Below, one piece after another: positions 1-12,316 of a DNA stretch of 64,000 nucleotides (its first letter is position 1; the number at the start of each line of letters is the position of its first letter). Under the pieces are notes generated by a model. The model was not told the origin of the DNA, made no database searches, and saw only the letters and a program-made list of their open reading frames with translations. The stretch comes from Blastobasis lacticolella. Lineage: Eukaryota > Arthropoda > Insecta > Lepidoptera > Blastobasidae. The stretch spans positions 9,124,001-9,188,000 of the forward strand of contig LR990056.1 of NCBI GenBank assembly GCA_905147135.1. The letters run 5' to 3'. The translations under genes and the position numbers were made by a program.

Positions 1-250
1 CTGATTTAGTTTTGATATTGGGCAGTAGAAATAATGTTTATTTTTATTTTATTTTATTTTGTTGTTTTTGTAGAGATGACACCGTAAACAGTTGTTCGGA
101 TCTGTGACGATTACTTGTTGTGTAACTCGTAGACCGTTATTGACCGGGTTATGATAGCAGATAGACTGTTACCTATCACTGACTTAGTACAGATTTGGTC
201 GAAGGATTGACCACGAGCTGAGAATCTATAGACAGCTTCTATTTATTTGT
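1..250. other. No gene seen
   Basis: AT-rich sequence with no credible coding exon, RNA gene or recognisable repeat. It ends where the 15-bp minisatellite begins. Confidence 0.5.
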
Positions 251-430
251 CCCGCCTGTGTGGCTCCCGTCTGTGTGGCTCCCGCCTGTGTAGCTCCCGT
301 CTGTGTGGCTCCCGCCTGTGTGGCTCCCGCCTGTGTGGCTCCCGCCTGTGTGGCTCCCGCTTATGTGGCTCCCGCTTGTGTGGCTCCCGCCTGTGTGGCT
401 CCCGCCTGTGTGGCTCCCGCCTGTGTGGCA
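251..430 (+). repeat. 15-bp minisatellite, 12 units
   Basis: Twelve consecutive 15-bp units of the form CCCGCCTGTGTGGCT, with single-base variants such as CCCGTC and CCCGCTTATG. The unit is a multiple of three, so all frames stay open and give spurious low-complexity peptides on both strands. These are not genes. Confidence 0.95.
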
Positions 431-860
431 TCCCGCCTGTTTGGCATTTCGCCTGTGTGGCATAGTCTGTGTGACATTAAGTCTGTGTGACATTAAGTCT
501 GTGTGGTATTTAGCCTGTGAGGCATTCTACCTGTATGGCATTTCGCCGGTGTGGCATTTTTATGTGTGGCATTTTGCCTCTGTGAAATTTACCCGTGTGT
601 GACATCTTACCTGTATCGTGCTTTGGTAGACGTGACACAGGATATATGATGAATAAACTTATAGTTTGACGATTAGAGTGGCACTGACCAGAGTGACACC
701 CAACCTGTGTGGCACCTAGTCTGTGTGGTATTTCGCTTGTGTGCAGGTCCAGTTGCGTGGCGGCCTGGTTGCGTGGCGGCCTGATGGCGTGGCGGCCCGA
801 CTGATGGCGTCCGTCGTGTGGTGGTTCGTCGCCTGTGTGTCATTTCTCCTGTATGGTAAC
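431..860 (+). repeat. Degenerate flank of the minisatellite
   Basis: Diverged CCTGTGTGGCAT-like units of uneven spacing continue from the tight array, for example near 445-620 and 700-740. A short GCGTGGCGGCCTG-type repeat follows near 756-800. The array therefore appears to have a decayed older part and a homogenised core. Confidence 0.65.
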
Positions 861-2149
861 ATTACTTATTCTTTTTAAATTAGGATGGCGCTGACGGATG
901 ACCAAAAATCATATGGCATTTAATGAAGGAGTGTTTCAATCCCACTCGAAGTAACATTGGGTCTTTTGCTGAGTACTGAAAATTTGATGTAGGTATGTCA
1001 CATATTTGTAGTGAATCTAAGTACCTACAGTAATGGACGTCGGGGACGATACGCGAGCTCTGTGATTGGGGCTTGTTTCCCACTCAACAAGAGCATCAAG
1101 GGGAAAACACTGGTGACGATGATTAAACCTCCTTCATTGGTGGTAATTGTGATACAGTTTATGAACCGTCTGGTGTTATACCTTGTCACGCCTCTCTAAT
1201 GAACTGAAGTCGTAGCTGAATTTATGTCGGCAACTTATAAAGAATAATTTATGTACAAGATGATGTTGTTATCTCTCAATCTACAGAAGTTTAGTATGAT
1301 AAATGATAATGGACGTATGTTTTATGTGAAGAATTGGTGGGTTAATGCAGTCGTGATAGATCCAATCACATGATTCATAAGACTTATTTGGGTGATGTGT
1401 TGTGGTCAGAAGTGACCGAGCGAATATAGTACTGTGCTATGGTTTTCATGTTTCAGATTACACACGAGGACGTGTGTACAGCAGGACGGCCGTGACGGAT
1501 CACGGTCAATAGTATGGACTCATGTGGTCAATAGTACGGACTCATGACGATGAAAACGGAAGTGGGAGTGCGCCCTCTGGTGGGGCGTGCTGACAGAGTC
1601 TCGACGGCACGACTCGGGCCGAGTGGCGGTCATTCTTGGCGCGACCGCCGCCGAGGAGTGACGCGTCTTGAAACTGTCTCCTCATTTCGTTTGTTTACGT
1701 TTGAAGTTCGTTAATAGAAAGTGTTATTTACGTTTAAAAACAAAGTAATTTTAAAATCACCTTTGAAATAAGAAAGTAAATTACCTCAACTGCCTACATT
1801 TGTAATACCGCTCTGAATTCTAGTGAAATTATAAGTGATGTGCAAAAATGAAATGGAATAAATACAGTGGAGTAAATGTGAACCTTTTCTTTAATTTATC
1901 TGGACGAATACGACCTAATACTGATATCACCACCCTGATGACAATGATCCTGATACACCCCTTTCCTTCACGCGACGACATATTCTATTAACAAAATGGC
2001 TAAATATCGTTCAGCCAAGTAGCTGCACGTTACATTCAACTACTTGGCTAGTTGTCCTTTAGCCATTCGATTGAATGCCGGCGTTTAATTAACGTACTAG
2101 CCTTCTAATTAAATGGCTAATTTAACCAGATGGCTGCGACATATATATA
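861..2149. other. No gene seen; GC-richer patch at about 1540-1680
   Basis: No exon with homology was recognised. A GC-richer stretch around 1540-1680 precedes very AT-rich DNA. It could be a transposon leader or a regulatory patch, but nothing in it supports a specific call. Confidence 0.4.
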
Positions 2150-2159
2150 TTTATTTAAA

Positions 2160-3270
2160 CTAAGTCCGGTTATTTTTAAAAGTAAGCCTCGAGCCTCTGT
2201 CGCTCGCTAAAGCTCCTTTCGGCTTGTCTAAGGTTAGCTGAAAGAGACCCCGTTGTGAGATAAGCTCACCTTTGCTTTGTAAGTGCTTTCTTTTGAAATG
2301 TATCTACTTTATTGTTGCAATAATGAGTTTACATACATACATACTTACCTATATTAGACAGACAGAGAAAGGGAGAGACACGTTTTTTGAAAATGGCTAT
2401 GGATGAGCTTTCCCATATTTCATACGGAAGAGTTTTCTAAATCTTGCTGCGAGGACAGGAAACGAACAAGAGAAGAAATCAGTGAGGTATGGGGATAATA
2501 TCTTACATTTGTTTGACGGAGGTGCGACAGGATTTGTCTTTTGTTTGTTTGTTGAGACTGACTGCCGATCAGCAGGGCTTGAGACTTCTTTAGGTTGACT
2601 AGCAGACCATAGGATTTGGCCAAGGCGGAAATTCGTTGAAGGTCGGTGTTAATGACTCTAAAGGCATCATCCATATCAGCAAGCCCGAAATGCCGATATA
2701 TCTGTAGGTCGTTACCGTAGAGATGAAAATGGGCACATATGATAGAACAAAAATAGAGAAAAGAAGAGAAGATAAGACGCCACCCTGCGGTACACCTGAA
2801 GCTAGATCGCACCACTCAGAGGAGACCTTGCCAAGGAGGACCCGCTGCGAGTGACCGCGCAGATATGAGTCAAACCACGCTGTCGCAGAAGGATAAATAT
2901 TAAGTGAGCGTACCAAGTAGAACATCGCATTACTAAAATCACAATTACGCATTACTAAAATCAAGCAATACTAAAAATTTTATACACTTGTTTTCCATAG
3001 CACAGCGTATGTCATCGGTAACTTTTAACAGCGCTGTGACAGTGCTATAGGGGCTTAAAGCCCGACTGGAAAGATTAAAGAAGACAATTAGACGTTAAGT
3101 ACTCGGAAAGCTGCTTGTGGAATATGTGTTCTAGGATATTGGACAGAAAAAGCAGGAGAGAAATTGGACCGGCATTGGAAAAGGAAGATGGGTTGGAGAT
3201 TTTAAGTAGAGGAATAATATTGGCTTGTTTCCAAGAGGTCGGGAGAGATTTCACTAACCAGGGAATGATT
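2160..3270 (-). mobile_element. Non-LTR retrotransposon remnant (reverse transcriptase), copy A
   Basis: The minus strand encodes broken pieces of a reverse transcriptase, including [18 protein letters not shown] and YGNDLQIY. The second is a damaged form of the (Y/F)xDD catalytic box. Frames are interrupted by deletions and stops. The 3' side ends in a run of TATG-type tetranucleotides near 2330-2345, typical of a LINE tail. The same insertion is in copy B at 39820-40976, so it predates the duplication. Family assignment beyond non-LTR LINE is uncertain. Confidence 0.8.
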
Positions 3271-3427
3271 TAAAATGTCACTGAGAATAGGTAGGGGTTC
3301 GGGAAGTAGGATCATTGCCCACAGCGATAGAGGTGATCTAGATGACATGCTTCCTAAAAGCATGAGTTGTCTTAAAATACGACAAAAACTTAGTATAACG
3401 ACAAATGCTATTATTTTGACGTTTCAG

Positions 3428-5003
3428 GTATCACTACATAGCGTCGGACCTGACAGCTTGCTGATTGACCTGGTCCAAATTCCTAATCAGGACATATTTG
3501 ATTACGGAATGTCAAATCTTACATTCTCAAGAAATTAAGTATATTGCGGTGGATCTTTCAGCTATTTTCGACGATGAAAATTTAGATTTACAAATTGTAA
3601 GTACTCTATCGATCGATTTTACTCGATTTTATTAACATCGAAGATCCTACTGTGAAAAGATAAAGCAAGTCACTGAAAAATATAGTAAGAACTATGAAGT
3701 TAAAATTGACCATGTGGTGCACGTCAGAGTAGTAGTGTAGAATTTAAGTATTACGAGAGTTTTTCAGGGGACGGGGATTTTCAGGATGGGGTGACGATAC
3801 TCACCCGATGGACGGTTACTGTGATAGAGTGTGAGAAGGGTTGTTCTCAGCGATTTCTGTAGAGTATTTAGTACTGATATTTTCAATCCGCCTCTGTCAA
3901 GAAATTATGGAAAACCTTTCACTAATAATACAGAGCAGTTTGATACACTGGTTGATGATTTTATATATTAAAAGGAGGCAACGACGATGAAAAACTAAAT
4001 CAATATCGTTGAGCAAAATTTCTTTATGATTCGGTTGATGGTAACGTTATTATTGGTTGAACTTGCAGCGACTGCAGAGTATGGTGAGCTCGGGGATTGC
4101 GCGCGGGCTGGTTCGGCCGTTGTCGCGTGCAGTGTTCTCGCCATTCGACACGACGCGCCAGCCGGCACCGTGGGCGCGCGCTGCTGCATCTGCAGCAGCC
4201 CCTGCCACCGCCACAGCCACGGTACGACTCACTGCCATCCTCCGGACAACGGTACTCCACCATATCGCGCCACGCACTTACAGTCGCCGTGTTGCAGGCT
4301 GTGCTACGCCGGCGATGCCTGGCAGGTGCTGGTGTGCCACGGGGACGCGTTCGCGCTAGCGCTTGCGGAGCGGCTCGTGGCGCGCGGCGCCCTCCATCTG
4401 ATGCTGCATTGCGGGGCCGAAGCGCCACTACCGGCTCTGCGCTTCAAGCTAAAGTTAGATTCATATGCACTTCTAAAATTAAGACCTTCATACATTGTAT
4501 ATCTACATTTTTCCACTAAGTTATAATCTTGACTTCTTATCCTTGTTTCTTTAACAATTATCTAAATTATCATACACATTTTTATATTACACTAGCGACC
4601 CACCCTGGCTTCCTCATGAATCACTCTATCTGTTCGTGAAAACCACATGAAAATCCGTTTAGTATTTTTTGAGTTTATCACGAACAGACAGACAAACAGA
4701 CGCGTCGTGGGACTTTGTTTTATTAATATAGTGATGGTGATTACAGTCTTCTTAATAATTCTCATTTGGTATTCTACTACTTTACAGCTTACGGAAAGAA
4801 CTTGGAGTAAATGTGGTTATTTCTAGTGAAGACCTAACCACTGATAAAGGAGCTCTAAATTTGTTAACTGACGTTAGTAGACTGGGTCCAGTAGAGGGTA
4901 TATACGTAATTGCTAATGTGACATCTAATGCGGCAGGGGACAAGGTTGATGCCGAAATAAGCAACCTAGATAAGGCATCGAGGAAATTATGCCCATCAAT
5001 TAA
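3428..5003 (+). pseudogene. Orphan pseudo-exons 29-32 of the fatty acid synthase-like gene
   Basis: Four exon copies with splice sites still visible: 3428-3596, 4069-4221, 4298-4453 and 4788-5003. They correspond to exons 29-32 of the main gene (end of ER and first part of KR). The first has a 4-bp insertion that shifts frame and creates a stop just after a TFSRN stretch. The second lacks 20 bp net relative to 41769-41941, which also shifts frame. The last two remain open. No other synthase exons occur upstream or immediately downstream, and the transporter gene lies between these and the real gene. They are best read as dead passengers of the segmental duplication. Confidence 0.95.
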
Positions 5004-6585
5004 GTAAGTATTTATACGTAGGTAGGTATATGTGATTTTTCGTTGCTGCTTCTGAAAACGGTAAAATTTTTCGTTTGGCTATTTTTTACTATAATCTGGC
5101 CAGACTGACTTGTCTTATTTGGTTAAGTAAATTATGTATTAAAATGGATAATGTGCAGCAGTATTCGTTAAAGTTCACATTTTATGTGTTTCTTGTATAA
5201 TTCTCGACATCTATACACAATATGCGTGTCGTGATTTTGGGCATTGTTTGTTGACCAAATAAGACAAGTCAGTTTAAACAGATCATAGTAATATTTTTTT
5301 TATATTTCATACAATGATAACCCTCTGCAACTGACGTGCCCTAACTTTAACAATTCTGCTGTCCAGGTAGGACAGACCCCAACGTGACAGGTCATATCTT
5401 TAAAAGTTTGATTCAATACTCGACAATATCGAATATATTTTATAATGTGAGATGCTCTTTATTAAATAACAAATAATTACATACAAATAAAAGTCATAGT
5501 ACCAATTATTAATGTTTCTTTCGATATTTTATAACAGCATGACGACAACATCCAAATAAAAAATGAACTAAAACAAAGTTAAAGCTTTACCAGCGACATA
5601 GGTGACCTACCAATCGTGGCGCTAATTCTGCGTTTTATGTAGCAACACCGGAAGTAGTATAATCTGTCATCAAATTCATATGTCGCTATAAGAATGTCAG
5701 ATATTAAATATTAATAAATATTACCTATTTATGTTCCCGTATACATATATGTATGGATGTACTTATGTTACTCCGTCACGCAACTAATATATAATTTTGA
5801 TAAATTACTTAATTATCACTTCTTATTATTGATAAAATACATGAAGAGTATAATATGCAAAATAGCACGCAAGCTATAATCAAATGGGGAAAAAAATTCC
5901 ACAAGAACGGGTCCGCAATGTAAAATCGAATTCTACGCAGACGCAGATGCGAGCAATATCTAGTACTGCATATATAGGTTCATAACAGAAAAAGAGCCAG
6001 AGTCAGCCATGGACAAGAAATAGCAAAGAACGAGCATAAATGACATATATTATGTTTTGTTTCACTGACACTGAACACTATCACTACTAATTTTCACGTG
6101 TTTCAAGTTTGATTTCTAAATAAATATAACGCTGCAGACTAACATTTGATGTACTAAAAATGTCAAAGTACGAATATAAATTAAAAATATTATATTATAA
6201 AGTACAATTCTAGCATTTATTTCAATTAAAAAAATACTATGTTTCAAAATAAAAGTGCAAAACGGATCGTTACTACGCTCATTCATTTCGTTCATTTTGC
6301 CGGTGGTTTGACCAGCGTACGAATTCTGTAACGTCATTCCTGAGCAATGCGATTGGAGTTATGCGATACCGTTCCAGGAAGATCACCCACGTGTTTTATT
6401 TAATTACATAAAGAATGTAAATGTAATTCAAGTTCATGCAGCCGAGCAATTAAGTTTTCTTAATAAAAATAATTATATTAAAACTAAAATTCCCGTTGTC
6501 CCCCATTCGGGAAAAAACGGGTATGAAACCATGGAAGGTTCTATAAATATCAAAGGTTCAAAGAATATTGATACCTAAAGACATT
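5004..6585. other. Duplicated non-coding DNA (intron 32 equivalent)
   Basis: AT-rich sequence matching 42723-44297 in copy B with scattered substitutions and small indels. It corresponds to the start of the big intron after exon 32. No exon is seen. Confidence 0.8.
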
Positions 6586-6595
6586 ATTGGTGACA

Positions 6596-9430
6596 TATAT
6601 CGCAAAACATCTAAATGAGTTACAAGTGGTTCTAAGCACAAACAATATTGATATTTGCCTAATATCAGAATCCCATTGCAACAGAGAGTCGCTTATAAAA
6701 ATCAAAGACAATTAAGTCTATCATGCTTTACACCCTGATAACACTGCAAAGTGAGGAAGCACTGTCATAATAAAAGAAAATATTTACCATTATGAAGAGC
6801 ATAAATGTAAGGAACAGGCTATACAAACAGTGGCTGTTTGTGTAAGAACTAAACGTTACCCTGTTACCATTTCCGCCATATACTGTCCACCAAAGCATTC
6901 CCTAAAACGCGAACAGTATAAAAACCTTCTATACAATCTAGGTAACAGATTCATACTTGGAGGTGATTTTAATGCTAAACACATCCACTGGGGATCAAGA
7001 TTAACTACAACTAAAGGGAAAGAGCTTCTTTATGCTACTAGATATATGAATTGTGGCGTAATATCAACCGCAAAACCAACGTATTGGCCCACTGATCGTA
7101 ATAAAGTCCCAGACCTCATTGACTTTTTCATATGTAAAAATATACCAACTAGTTTTCTTTACATTGAGGAAGGATATGAAATGAGCTCAGATCACTCGCC
7201 AATAATTTTGACTCTTAGTGAGAGCATAATACTAAAAGAGAGCAATGTTACCCTGTCAAACAAGAAAACCGACTGGGAAAGCTTTAAACATGATCTAGAC
7301 TCTATTACTGAACTTAATGTTTCATTGAAAAGTCCACAAGAGCTAGATACAGATCTAAGTAAATTCATTACAAATATACAGCAATGTGCTTGGAAAAATA
7401 CACCAACAGTGAAGAAGAGATCAAAAGGTATCTGCTATCCAGCCGAAATTCTAAACCTCCTTAAAGAAAAGAGAAAGCAAAGACGCAAATGGCAACAAAG
7501 TAGATATCCCATGGACAAAAAGCGGCTAAACTACTTAACAAAAAAACTAAGGGAAGAAACTCAGAACTCTCGTGATGAATCTACGAATATCTACCTAAGA
7601 AAGTTAACAAGTGATCGCACAACTGATTACTCCTTGTGGAAAACAATAAAGCACATAAAGACGCCAACTTTACACATACCTCCCATTAAAGAAACTAATG
7701 GGGGGTGGGCCATAAATAATAAACAAAAAGCTATTAGATTTGCTAATCACCTGGAACAAATATTCCAAACTAACATGCATAACTCTGAGAACACAGAACT
7801 GGAGGAAGCATCTTGTAATGATAGATTAGAAATAAAACTCGTTACCCCTAAGGAGGTTCAGACTGAGATAAAACGCTTAAAGAAAAATAAAGCTCCTGGC
7901 TTTGATCTAATTACGGGCGAAATTCTCCAAAATCTTCCACGTAAAGCCATCGTAAAACTTACCACCCTTATCAATGCTTCGTTTAGACTAAAATACGTGC
8001 CTGATATGTGGAAAGTTGCAGAAATTATTATGATACCGAAACCTGGAAAACCACCTCAGGAAATAACATCCTATAGACCAATTTCTCTATTGCCAGTTAT
8101 GTCAAAGTTGTTCGAAAAGCTCCTATTAAGACGACTGAGCCCCATAATAGAAGAAAGAAAGCTTATCCCTGATTATCAGTTTGGATTTAGGGAGAAGCAT
8201 TCAACAATCGATCAAGTGCACAGAATAACTAGTTTAATATAAAAAACATTAGAAGAAAATAAAGTCTGTTCTACTGTTTTCCTAGACGTGGCACAAGCAT
8301 TTGATAAGGTTTGGCATGAAGGTCTTATGCACAAAATAAGACATAAACTTCCGAAGCAGTTTGCAGATATTCTGGAATCTTATCTTACGCAGAGAATGTT
8401 TCGAGTTAGACAGGATGAGGAATATTCAGAACTTAAGTACATAAAAGCTGGAGTACCACAAGGAAGCGTCCTAGGTCCGATGTTTTATTTATTATCCCAG
8501 AACTAAAAAATAAAATCATTGCAACCTTTGCGGATGATACGGCTATCATGGCTACAGGGTCCACTCAAGAAGAAGCAGTAACGAAACTGCAAATAGCTAT
8601 CAACACTATATTTGATTGGACAGTAAAGTGGCGAATCAAACTGAATGAGTCAAAATCGATTCATGTCGATTTTACTAACAAAAGACCGTCTTATCATCCG
8701 GTATTTATAAACAATCAAGCAATACCGCACAAAAACATAGCTAAATATTTAGGTATGACCTTAGACGCAAATCTTCGCTGGAAAGCTCATGTCAAAAAGA
8801 AACGCGACGAATTAGAACTTCGCTACAAAAAGATGTACTGGCTACTTGGAAAGCATTCTTCTTTATCAGTACACAACAAACTACTTTTGTACAAACAAGT
8901 CCTAATGCCAGTATGGACTTATGGTATTCAGCTATGGGGCTGTACCAAACAAAGCAACACACAGATGATACAACGCTTTCAAAACAAAGTATTGAGGGAC
9001 ATTGTAAATGCGCCCTGGTACATTAGAAACAATGATCTTCACCGGGACCTCAATGTGGATCTTGTTGCAACTATAATTAAAAAACACGCCAAAGCCCATG
9101 AAAGAAGGCTTCATCATCATGTGAATGTCGAGGCTATCCAGCTCGTTGACAACACGAACATAGTGCGAAGACTAAAAAGGACAAAACCTTTTGAGTTAGT
9201 GTAGTGAATATTAGTGATAAGTAGTGCGATGAGTGCTTACTGCAAAGAACACAATATTGTCTTCCCCTTAATAGAGACAATAAGAAAAGGTGTTAATGGA
9301 CACATTCTTATATTATTCTAACCTAGCAAATTATGTTAAATTTAAATGACTTATTAGTCTTTAGGCTAGATTGTAATTGCAATGCTCTACCTACTTGTCA
9401 GATAGGTAGATCATCTTAGATAAAAAAAAA
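6596..9430 (+). mobile_element. 5'-truncated Jockey-clade LINE with target site duplication
   Basis: The element starts inside the endonuclease domain (ICLISESHCN) and continues with the endonuclease motifs FILGGDFNAKHIHWGS and SSDHSPI. The reverse transcriptase follows (SYRPISLLPVMSKLFEK, then AFDKVWH, GVPQGSVLGPMF and the catalytic FADDTA), then a C-terminal domain ending near 9204. The frame is broken by a stop at about 8240 and a frameshift near 8490-8500, so it is dead. The target site duplication ATTGGTGACA lies at 6586-6595 and 9431-9440, after a short A run. Copy B has a single ATTGGTGACA (44298-44307), the unoccupied site. Insertion therefore occurred in copy A after duplication, or was lost precisely from B, which is less likely. 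Confidence 0.95.
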
Positions 9431-9440
9431 ATTGGTGACA

Positions 9441-11084
9441 ATACAATATAAATTTTTCTTTAAACATTTATTCATCATCGTCATAGCGCTTATCCCTGGC
9501 TGTGCTAGGGTCCGCTTTCCTACGCATGATGACTGCCTACCATCAGGCGGGCCGTAAGCATGTTTGACACCTTAGTGGTACAAAAAAAATTGTTCTCCCA
9601 TTCGCCCAGTCTACGCCATCCTCGCGTCGTAAGCCATTGGCTTTCGCATTCGACTCAGCGATGGCAATCCATGGGTTCTTGAGCCGCCCTTTTCTGATAC
9701 CGGCAGGTTCAGGCACCTTTTCCCCACGTATCCCTGGGGCTTACGCAACACGTGACCATATTTTTAGCTATAAGATGCTATCTATAACTATTGTTAGTGT
9801 AAGTCTTGTTGGTTATTCTAAATAAATAAATACCAGCGCAGGCGAGCCCCCTTGCCCTCATTCGCGGTATCCCTCACGATGATAATATAATTTCTTGTCG
9901 AAATTGTGTAGGTACATCGGTGCTATAGACTTTGGGGTACCAGCCATCGGGCACATGACATACGAACTGAAGCAGTAAATTCTTCCTTTTCTGCTTATCG
10001 ACAAAAATATTAAAATTACATTGAACCGATCGATATCGATACTTTTTTTAGTCTTTGAATCCCTATGAACTTATTTTTACGCTTTCTTAGTGACATTGTC
10101 ACAATAATTATTCCTCCATTTTCCTTTTTAAACCGATCAATTTTAGAAGGTATACAATGACGAAGATGGTGGTAAATGCTTTAGGCTATTTAATAATGTC
10201 GAGGTAAATTTTTTTCGTCTATTATTGCCAGTAAAATAACTTTAGTATACACATTTCTCCGCAACCTGTCAGAGTAAGCTAGGGTCGACCTATACTTATA
10301 TTATTAAGTTATAATTTTTTTATCAAAGGCAACAAATATATCAATTCGATTTTTTGGTAATCAGGAAATTTCGCTGGTTCAGGTATATATGTCATATTAA
10401 ATTTAATAAAATTCGAAACCTTGGTACACCCGTCCGACTTACACTTTACCGGTTTTTATTAGATGCTATTATACTTTAGCGTACATAAATGTATGCGTTT
10501 ATTTATTGCATATTTTATAACAGAAATAATCAAAATAACAGAAAAAGTACCAGAAAATGTAGGGTTTTTTATAGCAGGCTTTCTAAATTTTATTTGTTTT
10601 AAAGAGCTTGGCTAAAAAGTCATAGACAAAAAGCCCAGAAAAGCCAGCAACGAAATTAATAAAAATGGGTCCACTAAAGTAAACTCATTGTGTATTCAAA
10701 AAATCAGCCTCTTAAACCATGTAATATATAAGTTATTATACTGTATGAGAATCGTACCTACCAAACTCAAAGTAAAAAAGGGTATGTAGGGGCATTTTTT
10801 TTCTTTCATACTAACCATCCCTGCATTATAACCATAAAAACAAAAGAAGAATTATTCAAATAGGTCCAGCCGTTTTCGAGTTATAGCGAGATTAACGAAG
10901 AACAATTGATTGATTTGTATGGAGATTGTATCATTTACAAACAAAATATCTAGTACGAGTATACCATATTGAATTTAAAGTAAATTATTATATATGTCTG
11001 ATGTACATATAATGGATATAATAATGGCATATATACAATTTCTGGCGACTCTGGGTTTTTTAGCCCAGACCTTTATTTGTGTTC
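9441..11084. other. Duplicated non-coding DNA with a conserved repeat block
   Basis: Matches 44308-45828 plus 51424-51559 of copy B. A block around 9475-9900, containing the phrase AAGCATGTTTGACACC, is well preserved between copies and resembles a dispersed repeat, but I cannot name the family. No exon is seen. Confidence 0.7.
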
Positions 11085-12316
11085 CAAGGAGAACTTTCGA
11101 AGTAGAAATTAAAAAATCAAACGTCATTTTTTTAAATATTTATTCGTGTGCTTGCGATAACCCGCTTGGGTTAATTAGCAAATTTACATGTCATTTATAT
11201 GATAACTCCTTTTAAATCAGTTTTAAAATTCGCATAACAATTCTTCGAATATGTTAATCATGATGAATAATTATGTTTAGTTGATTTGACGCGTTCAAAT
11301 TATTTAATCAAATTTCAATGTTTAGTTCGAATAAGTTCCACATGCGCAGTAGACGTTCCACGTGCGCAGCACATGTTCCACTTGCGCAATGAATTCAACG
11401 AGTTAAAATATAATACCCTGACAATAAAAATATTCATATTTTAATGAATTTTTGATTAATGAGCAAAATTAATGATCTAACTGTCAGAAAAAAGGGAAAT
11501 ACAACTTTTGTATTCTAAATATTTTCATACTTTACATTTAAATCATATTGAAACCCAAAATACAACTAAAAGTACTTATCCCTCGATGTTAGTCACACGA
11601 GACTAACCTTGAGGTCTTATCTGCCTATGTTATCTCGGTCAAAAGTGCATTTTATTAACAACAAACTCTTTGCTGATAATTCAGTCCAACACATTTTGAT
11701 TTCAAATAAAATTTCTTGTTAGAACCTGTCAGAATTCAAATCACAGATCAAACAAATACGAAAAATATTTGAGTCGTAAGATGACAAGCCAAGAGGATAC
11801 CAACATTCTTGAGCTATTTTAAAACTTGCGGCTCAACGGATTACTAGGAAAACTAATTACAGGAAATCCAACACCTCGCAAGTACGTGCGAGGATTAATT
11901 AGCACATTCGCGCAGCTCACACTATCAATTCTGTGCGTGCCTGGGTGTCGGTTATTGATTGCGGGAGTTTTTCAAAGTTTTACTTATGCCTTTTGATTCA
12001 TTACTTCAGACCGGATGTGCATAACGTGACCCAAAATTACATAACTAATTGACCAATAATAATAATAACAGTTGTAACAATACAAATGATACAATAAAAT
12101 TGATTACAATTGAACTTGGTCTTAACCGAGTCTGCCTACGTCAATCATTAAGTTGTTCCATTTATAAACAAGCGACGAGAATGAAGTGCTTCAGTATTCG
12201 CTCGCAATTTGTGGAGGAATGTGTCCGCCGTACCATTCTCCCAAAGCTTCAAACTTTAAAAAATTAAATCGTGTATTAAAATTTTTAGTGTGAACAGTGA
12301 AAATAATTTGTGAACA

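Noticed and set aside
239..602. Open frames over the minisatellite on both strands
   Set aside because: They exist only because the unit is 15 bp. The peptides are simple repeats.
4024..4526. Several overlapping open frames on both strands at the GC-rich pseudo-exons 30-31 (and at 41750-42296)
   Set aside because: High GC content depletes stops. Only the frames matching the synthase ER/KR are supported by homology and splice sites.
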